From Incurvaria masculella (lineage: Eukaryota > Arthropoda > Insecta > Lepidoptera > Incurvariidae), in the NCBI GenBank assembly GCA_946894095.1, contig OX335651.1:6470501-6534500 (forward strand): a stretch of 64,000 nucleotides of DNA, read 5' to 3'. The notes under the pieces were generated by a model. The model searched no databases. It was not told the origin of the DNA and saw only the letters and a list, made by a program, of their open reading frames with translations. Shown in pieces: positions 24,115 through 37,100 of this stretch. Position 1 is the stretch's first letter, and the number at the start of each line of letters is the position of its first letter. The position numbers and the translations under genes were made by a program.

Positions 24115-25579
24115 GAATTGTAACGACTTCCAATGGTCTACCCGATTACCCAAAATCATTATCTATATCACAAAGTAAAATAAAAATGTCAGCCACCTTC
24201 GCAGCGATCGGTAAGTTTTTAGCCTGGTTCTTATTGGAAAAGTGCTATTGAATCAGAACCTTATCTTCATAGGCTATTCGGAAGTTCGTTTGGTTCACAT
24301 TTACATATTGAACGGGGCACCGGCACTATCTGTGGCCATAACCGTGGAATGTTCAACGCTTCGGGAAAGTTCTTGGAGTGGATACTTAGTCCAATTGAGC
24401 TTTGAATTGATTAGGTATGTTATTAAATTAAGACATTCCCAAATCTGAAAAATAAGGGTGATTGATTTTCTGGCACACAGAGATTGCATAATGAATAAAG
24501 AGAAGTAATACTAAAGTAAGGTAATACTTAAGGATGACATCAAAATTCTCTCTGTCTACATACGTTTTAATTTGATTTTATTTTTCTAATGTTTGCTAAT
24601 TTTAATGAATGTTTCCTAAGTTTACCTATCAGGCAATCTGAAAAATCTCGCTATCAGGAGCTGTGGTGCGTAGCTCTACAACTCTTTGAGGCTTTAGAAG
24701 TTCCTGGTAATGTTTGACCTGGAAGGATGGTCTTTAAAATGGGTTTGAGGGTTTTCTGCCATGCGTGAAATAGAAGAAAGCAGTCCTTTTTACTTAATTT
24801 TCCTTTTTACTAATTCACGTAATTTTGAAAAATAAGGGGGGAAATCTTCACAATAAAAGGATTTTATACATATTTTGCTCTGTCTTCGGTGAAAGTGATA
24901 GGTTTTTTTCCGAAAAGTTTTTCTTCTCAAAACATTTCAAAAACTAGTTTTTCGCCAGCATTATTGCTGCGACTATGATCAGAAAAAAGCTGGTCTGGTC
25001 TGGTTCCTTGACCACTGCTCTACAGCTGAGCTATCCATACTAACAGCGGTGAAGGTAGAAGCTCCAAAGTTTGCTTCAGATGAAGGTCCAGACAAAAATA
25101 ATAGCATTGTTGATATTGAGAATCTTCTGCGATTTCACAACGGAAAACATCCGCGAACTCTCTGCAGATATCATAAGGCACTCACATGAAATTTATCACT
25201 CATAAACACATGCTCCGCTCCAGAAACTGTTCAAAGTAGAGCATACTTCGCAACTTTCTGCTATTAAGTAGTATTTATTTTGGCAAAGCATCCTACAACG
25301 GTCGGCAGATAGCGCTGCGAACGGAGCCAGCGACTTAGTCGTATGAAAAATAGGCCGTGCCAAGCTTTCCAATGAATTTCTCTTTATTACCAAGTTACAT
25401 TTCTTCAGGGGGCTTAAGGCGTAAACACACGCTATAATACTGCAAAAGAGCATGTTCTTAATTGCACCGATTAAGTAATTCCTTACTATTGTTCCCTGTC
25501 AATAAAATTTTCTGATATTCTTATATTGTCTTGCTAGTAAGTAGGTAAGTTACTAGAAACGTTTTATCTATTTAGGAAT
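24115..25579. other. Gene-free stretch
   Basis: No exon or bounded repeat is supported. A tRNA-like D-arm lies on the minus strand near 25000-25045 but lacks a T-arm. Confidence 0.4.
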
Positions 25580-25765
25580 TGGTTTTTATGTAGCTGGACA
25601 TAGAACCACATATACTGTCATGATATGAGGCCAACACACTGCATACTCGAAGAAATTAGGTGCCAATGCCAAGACCTTCCCTTCGCAAGCACGGCTACAT
25701 TGAACTGTATAGAAAACACAGACAATTTTTCATTGCCATTACGACAATCTTTAATTACAGTTCCT
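25580..25765 (-). mobile_element. SINE family S, partial
   Basis: Inverted tail and body: TTTTTATGTAGCTGGACATA, CCAAGACCTTCCCTTCGCAA, GCACGGCTACATTGAACTG, CATTGCCATTACGAC. The head is missing. Confidence 0.7.
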
Positions 25766-26784
25766 TAACGAGACATGCCCATATGATAGTTTATTTAGCC
25801 TAAATGTACAGTAAAATGCGCTTAGATTTGCCATATATTATCATTAGCCAGTTCAAACCAATTCACAGCTAAGAATAACTGTCAAGTTGACTCTGTGTGT
25901 CAAGTTGACTCTGAAATATTTTCAAAGTCCACTTCAACTAAGTTTATCAAAGTTTATAAATGTGTTTTCCACTGCTTACAGACATACAAGTTATTGATAC
26001 CTGTTTGTGTAAGTAAATTAATCTAATGGATTGTAAACATCGAAAGTAAGTTTTTATCAACTATTATAAAAAAAAAACCAAATAAATATACTAAATTAAT
26101 AGGAATTTACGAAAATCAACGATTCATGACATATAGAGAGCTATTAGAGCAGTTGACTTAAACATGCCATTTTTTTACTTCGAGTCCGGACGAATGATTA
26201 TCGCAATCCAAGGTTAATATTATAATGGTAGAAGCAATGTCGGGCACTCATTTACTTGATTGAATCAGAGTATTTAGATAGAAATACCCATTACCATGCA
26301 CCCCAAGTATCCAGTGTGAGTAAGCCTTTAACTCAAGAGCATTTAGAGACGTTCTGGCTACAGAATAATAGTTCTGGTCCAGTATATCACGCTAAATGTT
26401 GGCGTATTGTTTGGGCGAGGCAAATATGCGGCACTTATTAGCTGGAAGAGCTCTTCGCGGCTATGAAAAATGCACTTTTTCGTGCTGGTGTTTTATGTTC
26501 AATGTGTGGAAGGAAGACAGCGGGGCAGCCGCGTCGTCGCCTCGCATTGTTGTAGAGATTTACGGCGAGGGCAAGCGTCGTACGGTTTTGGGACTGGATA
26601 AAATGAAGAATACAGGTGGTCCTGCCTTTCTGGCACGTCTGCGTGATTAATTGTGGTGAGATCCGTATGTTTTTAGATGTAAGCAAATAAAGTGGTATTT
26701 TCGCTATGTATTTAGGTAAAAATAAAAAAAGTTTTAAAGCGTAAGAATGAAGTTCGTGATGATGGTTATATAATAGGTAAATTT
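25766..26784. other. Gene-free stretch
   Basis: A GC-richer block at 26396-26650 has open frames on both strands (84 and 82 codons), but neither matches a known family and no splice sites are convincing. Confidence 0.4.
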
Positions 26785-27160
26785 TTTATGTAACTACCGT
26801 ACTGTATGAATCTCACCCACCGATCCAATACAAATCATTCCCGAATGAATTAGATGCCATGATAGGACCTTTCTTTTATGAGCACAGCTATACTGAATTG
26901 AGTTTTACGGAAAAAAATCTTTCCGCTTCGGCCATGTTTTTATCCGAATCTACCCGGACGTAATTAACCCTACAACCTAGTAAGGGAAGAAGATCTACAG
27001 TTGTATATAGTTTCTGAACGATGGTACAGCTCGCATTTTCGACGAAATGCACTTATACTACTCAGAAAAAGAAACAAAAAAAGAACGGGGTGGGGATCGA
27101 ACCCATGATGTCCGGCATAGAAGGCCAGCCCCCGCGCCCCTGAACTACGAGCAGCTCAGT
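26785..27160 (-). mobile_element. tRNA-headed SINE family S, near full length
   Basis: Inverted copy with tail TTTTTTATGTAACTAC and body ATGCCATGATAGGACCTTTC. The complementary tRNA-like head carries the B box (GGGGATCGAACCCATGATG, inverted) and ends CTACGAGCAGCTCAGTG near 27160. Confidence 0.7.
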
Positions 27161-29919
27161 GATTTTATTCATGTTCGTTTTTATGATCATAAATTTAATA
27201 TGATTTCCATAGATACTAATATGTTACTCAAGATAGTAAGGGCCTTTTTCACCTACTCCTGATTAGCTTAATCGCCACATATTAAGGGACTGTGTTAGCA
27301 GCTTGATATCAGTACCAGTACAAGATAATCAGCACTTTAGTAATAAATGTGCTTTAGGTGTCGATTCAAATAAATCAGCCCTTGGTGTAGAACAGGCTAA
27401 TACTGTAATTAAATATATGTTGGTGAAAAAAATGTGTTGGTTAATTCAACGGCATTTACCACCTCGAGTCCTTTCAGCTTGACAGCCTTTACACACGTGC
27501 GTCATCTGGCGATCTTCACGTAATGCTCTCCATAAAGTAAATAGCCAGCTAGCGGCAGGTCGCGCGTAAGTGCTTGTTTACGACGCGACGGCGCGGCGGC
27601 GGCGGTGGTGGGGCGGGCGGCGCGCGGCTAGGGCGGGCAGAACATGGGCTGCGTGGTGTCTTCACGATTAGCAGATTCACTCTGCGTTTAGGCTGACTAA
27701 GCCAGTTTTTTTCTGTAGGACGTGTGAGAGTCACTACAAAAAATACAAAGATACATGTATAGAGATACTATCTTAGCGCTACAGATATAACACAATAAAA
27801 CTCAATCCAATCCATTACATACATAAATACACTCAAACAGCTCACTTCCTCTACATATGTATTTACCCATACATGCTTTTCCATTACAGATGCTAGACTT
27901 AACATTATGAACCGCTGAACTTTTGTGATCAAGGTGCATTAATGCAGACAGTCCGGTCACTACAGTTTAGCATAGTCGCTCATTTAATCTGTTTTAACAT
28001 TAATTCTTTCTGTTCTTACCGATTCAACCGATTTCAACATTACATATTTGACGCTACAGAATTCTTCATAACTCAATAATTAAAGAACACGTAAGTAAAG
28101 AACATTGCATCTTAACAGAACAATTAATATAATATACCAACGACACACACAGGACATTACAGATGCATAATTTGAAGGGTATAAATCTGCTTTCTGGACT
28201 GTGCTACTCAATGAACGTTTATCCTGAAAATTTCAACAAAATCCGTTCAGTGCATTCCGAGATTATACAATTAATTACTACAATATTTTTTTTAAATAAA
28301 CCTCTGCTCATAGAGAGCGTCTATCTATAATTATTGACAAACTAGTTTCATTCGCCTCACACACGTACTGATGCAGTGTAGTGTGAAGAAATGATTTTAA
28401 TCAATCCCACAAAACATAGATCTTTTCTTAGATCTCCACGTATACTCATACGTGGTCCAAAAGAAGGACTGGCGGTTATCTAAACCCTATATGATCACGA
28501 TAGGTTCAAAGTATACATAACCTAACTACACTATGACTGGGCGGGCGGCGGCGGGCGCGGCGCCGATGCCTCTTGCCAAATAGGCGCCCCCGGCAGATTG
28601 GGCGGGGGTAGCTTATGTGCCTTTCGGAACTAATTTGATCATGTTTTTGATCACATTTAAGAAGTTGAAGCAGTTAACTTAATTTATTTGCCATTCCGGA
28701 TTAAATAATGTAACCTTATTGGGAAGCCGAAAACGGGCGGTGGAAAGTTGTCGACTTCAGGTCCATACTATTCTTAAATTATACTGAGAGACCTATATTA
28801 CTTTGATCTTGGTTACCGGAACGATAGATCTATGTATTTGAAAATGTATCAAGCAAAACCATAATCTTACGAAATGTAGTCTTACACAGACAAAATAAAA
28901 ATATTCATTGTGAGTCTGCTATTTCAGGTTTCAAAATCGCTGCAGGTGCAATAAAATCGATAAGAATCTACTTTAAGAACGTGACTTGTAAAAACAGTCA
29001 GTTTTTTGTAAGTGTCATCTGTTTCACAAATGTATGGTCTTTGTGCCGGCGGCACGCAAGGAGCACATGTTCAGATCACTGTGGCTCCGCTGAACGAGCA
29101 AACGTAGCGCAGTAGGCGGTTAGGGGGTACAGAGAAATCTTTAAATTTAATAACAACTTGAACCTTCTTAGCCACCTGATTTACTTAATGAATACCATAA
29201 CCCAACGAATGGATACCATTATTAAGTATTACATACTCTCGTTTAAATCCAAGCTTTCAAATTTTAAATCATGAATTTGAACGATGTTTTCCGCCGTTTT
29301 TAAATATGTATTTAGTACAAACTTGACTTCTACGCACGTTTTCACGTGCTGGTTCCTGCATTTGGAACTTGATTATTTTAAAGGCTGTTTTATTATATTA
29401 GGGGGATGGATGCAATGATTTTTTTATTTTATTGTGTTCTTCTTCGTATGCAGTTGCGAGATGAACGGGGAAATGCATAATTATTTGCAAGGTCTCTAAG
29501 CACGCTAGTGCTTTTTAAACCACTGCGGAATTGTTACCTTGGGGTCGTGAAATATAAATGGGTTTATATTTAGATTTATCATCGCTAAGTAAAATATTAA
29601 GATGATTTATCTATCAAGTTCGATGAGATAGCTGAAAATTATCACTCCGGTTGCCCAAATTTCGTACAAGACAGTCCCGACAAATTTTCACTTAAATAAT
29701 GCTCACTCCAACATCTCAACACGACTCTTAATCACGTATTCAAGGCAGGACACGCCCAGCGAGTCGAAAAATTCAATTATTCCCACCTACCCCCGAATCG
29801 TCACGATTCTCATCAATCACGCGCTCATAATGGGCGCTCGAGCCGTCTGAAGAGCCGTGGGCGGGGCGCTCCGCCCTCGCTTCGTTAGCGCCCGAGAGCG
29901 GGCTCGTGTCTCCGACTAA
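27161..29919. other. Gene-free stretch with GC-rich islands
   Basis: Holds a MITE-like copy of the 13390 repeat (27245-27410) and two GC-rich islands (27560-27720 and 28531-28615). The first includes a short frame starting MGCVVSS (27644-27691). No other exon is supported. Confidence 0.4.
27644..27691 (+). CDS. Speculative short coding exon starting MGCVVSS
   Basis: The ATG lies at the edge of a GC-rich island in the context CAGAACATGG. It reads MGCVVSSRLADSLCV and then a stop. MGC-x-x-S-S is an N-myristoylation/palmitoylation-type start. No strong splice donor precedes the stop and no downstream exon was found, so it may well be chance. Confidence 0.15.
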   Translation: MGCVVSSRLADSLCV

Positions 29920-30445
29920 GTACGGGCAGAGACACCTAGCGGCTGCAGAAAAGTCGCGGCTCTCAATTGTAGCCAGCTATCATGGAAGGATAATTCAGAG
30001 ACACCTAGCGGCTGCAGAAAAGTCGCGGCTCTCAATTGTAGCCAGCGAGCATGAAAGTTTTTTCCTAGTGGGCAGAGACTCCTAGCGGCTGCAGAAAAGT
30101 CGTGGCTCTCAATCGTAGCCAGCGAGCATGGAAGTTCTTTCGTAGTGGGCAGAGACACCTAGCGGCTGCAGAAAGGTCGCGGCTCTCAACTGTAGCCAGC
30201 GATCATGGAAGTTCTTTCCTAGTGGGCAGAGACTCCTAGCGGCTGCAGAAAAGTCGCGGCTCTCAATCGTAGCCAGCGATCATGGAACTTCTTTCCTAGT
30301 GGGCAAAGACACCCAGCGGCTGCAGAAAAGTCGCGGCTCTCAATTGTAGCCAGCGAGCATTAAAGTTTTTTTACTAGCGGGCAGAGAATCCTAGCGGCTG
30401 CAGAAGAGTCGATCTCAATTGTAGCCAGCGAGCATTGGCGATCCT
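29920..30445. repeat. 77-bp tandem satellite, about 7 units
   Basis: CAGAGACACCTAGCGGCTGC or a close variant recurs at 29927, 29996, 30073, 30150, 30227, 30304 and 30382. Spacing is 69, 77, 77, 77, 77 and 78 bp. Each unit carries GTCGCGGCTCTCAATTGTAG and AGCCAGCGAGCATGGAAG. It ends in a short inverted segment (CTTCCATGCTCGCTATTGTA, about 30443). GC-rich compared with its flanks; no coding evidence. Confidence 0.92.
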
Positions 30446-31430
30446 TCCATGCTCGCTATTGTAGCCCATAGAGCGTAGGCATTTTCGGAGTGTCGTCGTC
30501 TTTCATACAGAATGTTGCAACGTCCACTACATCAGCGTACTCCTTATATTTTCCGCGACTAAAAAAGTAATACCTATTTTTAATTAAGTTAAGTGTTAAT
30601 TAAGTTACCGGAATATACATTTTTGAAATGTATGTTTTCGTCTAGTGTAATTTGATGCGATTATGTAACAGTGCATAAGGAAGGTCTTAGCATGGAACCC
30701 ACGTGGGTATCAGGCTAATGTAGGTGGGATATCAGCCATAAATTTACACTTACATACATGGTTTTCTATTACAGTAACATACGGATTAATTTTACACTAA
30801 TTTAATGAATTTCTTTGTGTGAAAAGTCAAATTTTTTAGTGAGGAGATAAACATACAGAGAAAGTTATTAAACTATTTAGTTTATTTCAACCCAAATAAT
30901 AATTTCCCAAATGTTATATACTGGCCGTTATGATACCTTGTATAGTATATATATAAATATATTTATAGCGTCTAGATTCTATGCTGTTCTGATTGGTGAC
31001 CCGGATACCTTTATAAGAAATTGAACCGTGCCCACTGAATTGGTCAATGTTTGTAAATTTCTGCATTTCTGCTGCATTTAATTATGTTTCTCCACGAAAC
31101 GTACGTTTCCTAAAAAAACTTTGTAATAAAAATTTGTTAGTAATACAAATTTTTTGTAATTAAATAGAAATCAAATGCAAAGAAAACGAAAAATTATCTC
31201 TGACTTTTCTTGTTTTAAGTTTTATTACGATTCCTTGTTCCATCGACATCGTTTTAGTCAAGTGTTCGATGTTCAGTAAGTTTTGTATAAAACAAAGCCT
31301 GTGAGACTATAATGATATACGAACCGAAACTCCATTTAAATTTTCACTTTTAATTGGTTCGTCATATTTCCATAGCGACAAATGAATTTACTGTTCAAAT
31401 TCTATGGATTTTTTTTAATGATGTGTATAT
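30446..31430. other. Gene-free stretch
   Basis: AT-rich sequence. No exon, RNA gene or bounded repeat was recognised. Confidence 0.45.
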
Positions 31431-31826
31431 TTAAGGTGGGCGTTTCCGCTCAACTCCCAATACAATCGTGCAAACAAGAACAAGCGCATATTTCTTTGTC
31501 AGATATCTGATGACGATTGGCATTGTAAAATAGTGTTTGGTTTCTCTACTAAACGATAAAACAAAAACATCTTAAAAAGGTTAGTTATCAGACCTAGTTT
31601 GTTTCATGAAGATTTACAATCAATTTGGTTTTTGTTTGATATTTGACTACAGAAGTGGTGATTTACCTTTAGCTATAAGTTGTTTTGTAATTATTTTTTA
31701 TGTAAATTTTACCAAAAAAAACATGTTGTATCCTCCTCATCTTGGAGCCTGTATTTTTCTTTGAAACAGAGAATGTCCCAGAGCGCAATAGCACGGTTTT
31801 GTTCCCATCGGGAAGGACCACTTTAA
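31431..31826. mobile_element. TTAA-flanked MITE, copy 2 (shorter, diverged)
   Basis: Begins TTAAGGTGGGCGTTTCCGCT and ends GGGAAGGACCACTTTAA, a degraded form of the ends at 265-806. Colinear shared blocks include TGACGATTGGCATTGTAAAA, AATTTGGTTTTTGTTTGA-like, TTAGCTATAAGT and GCACGGTTTTGT. About 145 bp shorter than copy 1. Confidence 0.7.
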
Positions 31827-34800
31827 ATAGAACATTCTCGCTTCAACTTTATTTATAACTTTACAAAAATTAAATACACCGTCGGTGCACATAATGTCTG
31901 TTAACACTTTTACGGTTGACCGGTGTGTCAAATCCATTTAAGCCTTGAATTTTAATGGCACTACAATTGCCGCTACAGTCTACATTATTAAATGGTGCAA
32001 TGTCAAGTTTTTGCAATTACCACGTTTGTATAAAAGTGCGTATTATAGAAACCAAAAATAAAAAAAACGTTAGCGTAACGGTTACGGTAATTCTAGGGAT
32101 CTATGTTCCCTTAAGGGCGAAGCGGACACTGCTTACGGTAGCTTCGACATTGTGTATCGAGGATCGTATTGTAATTCTCGGTGTCCTGAACTTTGTGAAC
32201 CTGAACTTTAGACGCCAGGTTTTATCGAGGACAAAGCCAGCATCTGCTCAAAAGAGCAGGTGAACTGAACACGGTCCGCTAGTACTTAATACGGACTTCG
32301 AACTACTGCCCTATAAAGCGAAGAGTAACTTCAGCATGCGTAATAGCTTCTTATTATTCGGACCTTGCTTTTATTCGAGAATGGTTGCAATTAACTGGAT
32401 CAGAAAAGCCATGGTTTCAACCGATACTCACGAAATCCCAAGTATATGCCCACTCGACTACTGGTAACTTAATATTCCCGTAGATATACAAACAATGCGA
32501 TGCGATGACTTGCGTAAATGGCTGCAGGACTCGTACCTACATCGGACGTTTCACGTGCAGTAGCGGTGCCACAAAATAATCTACTGCTCCGTAAATCACT
32601 GTGTGACCCGCGCGGTCACCTATCGCATTCATCTCGAACGCTTCTGTGGCATCGTCGGCCGCATTTCTCTAGTTCCCTGTTTTGTTTCTTGCTACAGACG
32701 TCACGAGGATGTATTTGCCAAATTTTGAAATCGTAACTGAGTATGGATTTTGGTAAAATCGAGAACACAAGTGTTAAAATCTAAGAAAACTATAAATAAA
32801 CCAAATAAAACTATTTAGAAACATGTTCAACACAAAAATCGGAAGAAAATATAATTAAAATAACAAAAATCTATGAAGTGTATGCAGTAAACATTAAAGT
32901 GTAATATACTTTAAAATAGAAGAGAACGACAATTTTATGGCAAACAAATATAAACATTAATAATAAAAAAATAAATATACATTTTTAAACTTATTTTTAA
33001 ATGATGTTGACTGCAAACATTACGATATCGCTGAATTAATCATTACATGTCTTCAATATTGTTAAGAATGGCTTCATTTTGCCAGCGGTAAAAGAAAGTG
33101 ATCAAAACTTCGGCTGGCATGACTTTGAGGGACCTAAATCTGATGATTCCAAGTGGTTCCAAGGCAATTACTTTATAGGTTTTTTGCTTAGATTTTACGG
33201 ATGCAAAAACCGGAAAAGATCATCAAGGTTATGGAAGACTCAAAAATCGTTAAGTACACATTCGTTCCCGCCCTTTTCTTGTAGTGGTCGCCCCTAGTGG
33301 CCGCGATTTATTCATAACGGCCTTTAATTACGGATGCGAATAATTTCGTATGCGAATGCAAAATCAATTTGTGATTATGGGGTAATAAATAAGGTGTGCA
33401 TTAAAGACGAGGAGAGATTCTTATAGTCTGTGTCAGGGATGTTCAAATTTCAAATATTTTGTTTAGCGCAGTAAATACATACAAACATAGTAATAAAAAA
33501 TAAATAAATACAACAATTATTTCTAACAAAAGAAGGGACTAAACAGAAACCGAACCTTAGGATTTTTTTGTCATTTTTGTTTTGTAATCTCTTTATCCAA
33601 ATCAACATTTGTGGGTTAGGGAAAGTTCTGCACAAGTGAATATGCATTTAGCTGGGACCCAGGCATCAGCTCAGCACATCCCTTTCAAAATTCCTAAAAA
33701 ACATAATATTTTACTTACGGGCTTACTTTAAGATAAGTCAATCAATGTAAGTCAAGCAAAGGTGTTTACATTTAGGCATTTGATATATAGGTGTAATCGT
33801 GCGTGAAAGAGAGGGTGGGTGAGGGTGTGTGAAAAGTTTTTTCCGTGTACGCCACGGAGAGGATAGTGAAATCGATACTTATGTCTTTTGCCTTTCCAAG
33901 TAAGTATTCTTAAAGTTTTTTTTAAAACGATTGCTTTTGGATGCAATGATTGAATCGTTTAATTTTATCTTCAGCCGATTCGTGAATAAGAAAACGATCT
34001 GACTACAGTAAAATGCCATTTTCAACAATCCGCAGTGCACCCAACATATTTTCCATCAAACATTATCCCTCCGGGGGAAATCGTTCAATAAAACTTTCCG
34101 AAACAAAGGAATGAATAAATCGCCCGAGGCACCATCCCCACAGTCCTCGCCGCAGTGAAATACAACCCGACTCGTTCCTTTCCGTTCCGCCTCTCTTTCG
34201 ATTTAGCCACTTGGGTCATTTTACGGGCAGTTCCCTCCGCCTGCTACAACATTCTTTTTCTTTATGACCCACACTTTCCCTCCGAATGCTATTTTTATGG
34301 TCCCGGGGTCATCCCTTAGATTCTTTTTATTACCGTCCTTGTAAATCATTACTTAATGCCCCACTGCATTATCTTGCGTAGGAGAAATGTCTTAGAAACT
34401 TCATTATGTGAGGTTTAATGGCGCAGAGGAAGCCGATAAAATCTTGCGCTTAATATTTGGACGTTTTTCACTCTCTTCTAAGACGGCTCCGTCTTTAATG
34501 GCCGAGGGACAGCGGGGACGTTGAAATATTTCATTCAATTTGCTCTTATCTCGGTCGAAGTGGTGGGGTTTCGCTGGAATCTTGGAGGATGGCGGTGTTA
34601 GGCAGTTTGCTCGGTCGTTGCTCGTTCGGTAAATTGAGGAAGCGGGATAGCGGGGATTGTTTTAATGTTGAAGGGTTTGGTTCATCGGTCATAAGCTATA
34701 ACATGTACCTTCTATTATTAACGAAGTATAACATTGTCATCAGACTCTATAGTTTGGCGATCCATTTGATTTAGTTCAATCTTGTAGGTGTCAGTATTCA

Positions 34801-35334
34801 TGCCTGTTCTGCTATTATGCCCTATCTCAAACATGCTTTAAAGCGATTTCTCCAAGTCGAAAATGTCTATGGCATTTGTTCCTCTTATTGTTTCAATGTC
34901 AAGAATGGGAGACGTGTTATGTGCGAGTGCAATTTATACATAGCACCTGTAATGGTAGAGCATGTATAACATATGTATGTCTGTAGAGCATTGGTATAGT
35001 ATAGCATAAGTATGTATGTTGTGGTCGTTAGGTATTGCCACAGTTTTATTAACCCAATATTTGGGTAATGCGCTCTATCATCTATCCTTATGGAAATCGG
35101 CGTTATGGTTTATATGTATTTACATCATGTGTGCATACTTGTTACGAATACATTTTGTTATAAAATATTCTATACTTTCGTAGCTAACCGACAATTGTTT
35201 CCCATCAAGTATCAATACAACATGTACCGAATGATTTATCTCTCGGGCACATTGTCCGATACCATTCCATCCCTCAATAATAGCTAATGTATTCACTTTC
35301 AATCACTTAACATCTTCATCGAAAGCCTTCTAAC
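31827..35334. other. Gene-free stretch
   Basis: No exon family could be recognised. A pyrimidine-rich segment at 34080-34330 has balanced composition but no open frame of interest. Frames at 31955-32263 and 32518-32736 have no domain signal. Confidence 0.45.
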
Positions 35335-35382
35335 CTTCTTCCAAGCTGACAGAGTAGGCGGCGGCGGCGGTGGCGGCGCCAT
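35335..35382 (-). CDS. Speculative first coding exon (MAPPPPPPPTLSAWKK)
   Basis: On the minus strand, ATGG within a GC-rich patch starts 16 codons ending at a reasonable donor, AAGAAG/GTTAGA (phase 0). The proline run comes from a GCC/CGG repeat. No downstream exon was identified. Kept as a weak candidate only. Confidence 0.2.
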
Positions 35383-35582
35383 GATTTGTGGCAGAGACGC
35401 GCGCTCAATACCGACCGAGCGGTGTCGGGCGTATATCATACTCCTCCACGAAGACCAGAGAATGACAGATAGATTTCGGGCACACAATATTGCCATAAAC
35501 ATTTTAAAATTTTGCGCAATTTGGCGATTCCTATAGACTACCAAAGTGTCTGTCTAAGCTAAAGCTAAAATTTCAAAAAACA

Positions 35583-37100
35583 TGTTTGTTACTCTTTCAC
35601 GTAAAAACTACTGAATGGATTTTAATGAAACTTTACAATAATATTTTTTTTAATTTATTTATTTATCCAATATAACACACATACGTTATGTACAAAACAA
35701 TGTATCTTAAACAGTTTGGATTAAACCATTCCTGTAGACCATAAGGCCCGTGGTGGAAGGGTTACAACAATAGGACAATGAACTTATTGAGTGTACATAC
35801 AATAAACAAAACCTAACGAACAATATAAATATAGCGTATACATCAGAATAACACATAGGCTACAATTTATAAAGATATTGTGCCCACGGGCTTTCGAACT
35901 TTCACGGAGCTACGAAAACGATGCCGGTAGTCAGGTGCCATTTCACACCAGCTGGCGGTGGGAGGGGGGGGGGGGAAGAAGTCACTCATCGCTGAGTGCG
36001 CTACCCGAACACGGGCAGACGCGTGAGGGCAGACGTCATTGATAATTGTGTCCGTTTGGCAAATTTTCAAGGCACTAGCGATTTGTTAAAAACGCATTGT
36101 TTAGAGTAATATAGGCCCAAAGTTAGTTAATGACAGTAAGTTACTTTGTTTTATTACGTTTGTAGACTTTATTTATGATAGTAAGACTAAATTGATGATT
36201 TTTAGGAATAATTTCTGTATGTATGTATGTATGTTCCTCCATGACTCTTAAACCGATTATCCGAATGAGATGAAACTTAGTACACATACATTTAACTACC
36301 CGGAAATTAGGATAGGTTTAATATAATTCAGTTCCGCTTACGCTAAGATGTGGCTGTCATACAAACTGCAATGCTCTGCACGGCTCGGCGGGAGGGCGGG
36401 GGCTGGAGGGGGGGGCGGCAGCGCCCACTTTTACTAATTGTACCGACGTACGGCTTGGTATTTTCCGCAACCTCAGAACTACTTGGCATCACGCTAAATC
36501 GCCGGAGGTGCGACCAATAGAATAAAATCCTTGAGAACCAATTACTCGATTTAAATGCGGATTGTATCTACGTCTAGCCTGAATCTAATCAAAATTTATA
36601 GGCTACATAATATAACGCTTCATTACCAGAAGGGTGAGTAGTGAGTGTTAAATTCTTATAACTTGCGAACTACTTACCCATTTTATGTGCGTATTTTATC
36701 AATGTATAGAATTTTTGGGAGAAGTTAGGTTCTAGATGGGTTACTGTGTTGGATGTTGAGGCTGGCTGTGGGTTGGAGTCCACGCAAAACTTACCTACGT
36801 TACACGTTACATACTTACTAAGTAAGCAATGTAGCAGTGCGAGTGCAGAAAGGTTCCTGCGGCAAATGCTTTTTTTTTTAAATAGCCACCAAATGTCAAC
36901 GAAGCTCTAACTGGAAATTATTGGATGTTTCTTATTAAATCATGCTATTTCGTCTCGAGCGATCTTGATTAAATTTGGTAGATGGATACATTGTCCTGAA
37001 TTAGTTTGACCCTATTTTGGATCAGTCATGTGGGCTACTTTTTAATCCATGAAATAATTTAGCCGACACTAACCCGAGCGGAGCCGGGTACCGCAGCTAG
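35583..37100 (+). mobile_element. Composite Helitron copy, related to 4302-5204
   Basis: Shares GTTTGTTACTCTTTCACGTA, ATACATCAGAATAACACATA and the 3' end ACCCGAGCGGAGCCGGGT...CTAG/T with the intron 3 Helitron. It is longer because a foreign segment (35646-35825) is inserted and a second 5'-like head with TATG repeats (36200-36430) precedes the shared 3' half. Two Helitrons, or one that captured another head, are possible. Confidence 0.7.
35646..35825 (-). mobile_element. 5'-truncated LINE-tail-like insertion inside the Helitron
   Basis: The Helitron sequence CAATAATAT/AGC...TATAC seen at 4427-4441 is interrupted here. The inserted segment starts with a T run (a poly-A tail on the minus strand) and ends ...AACAATATAA. 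AATAT-like repeats flank it. No protein is left. Confidence 0.6.

Noticed and set aside
24998..25045. tRNA-like D-arm (GGATAGCTCAGCTGTAGAGC on the minus strand)
   Set aside because: No T-arm, B box or acceptor stem follows, so it is not a tRNA gene and is at most a SINE scrap.
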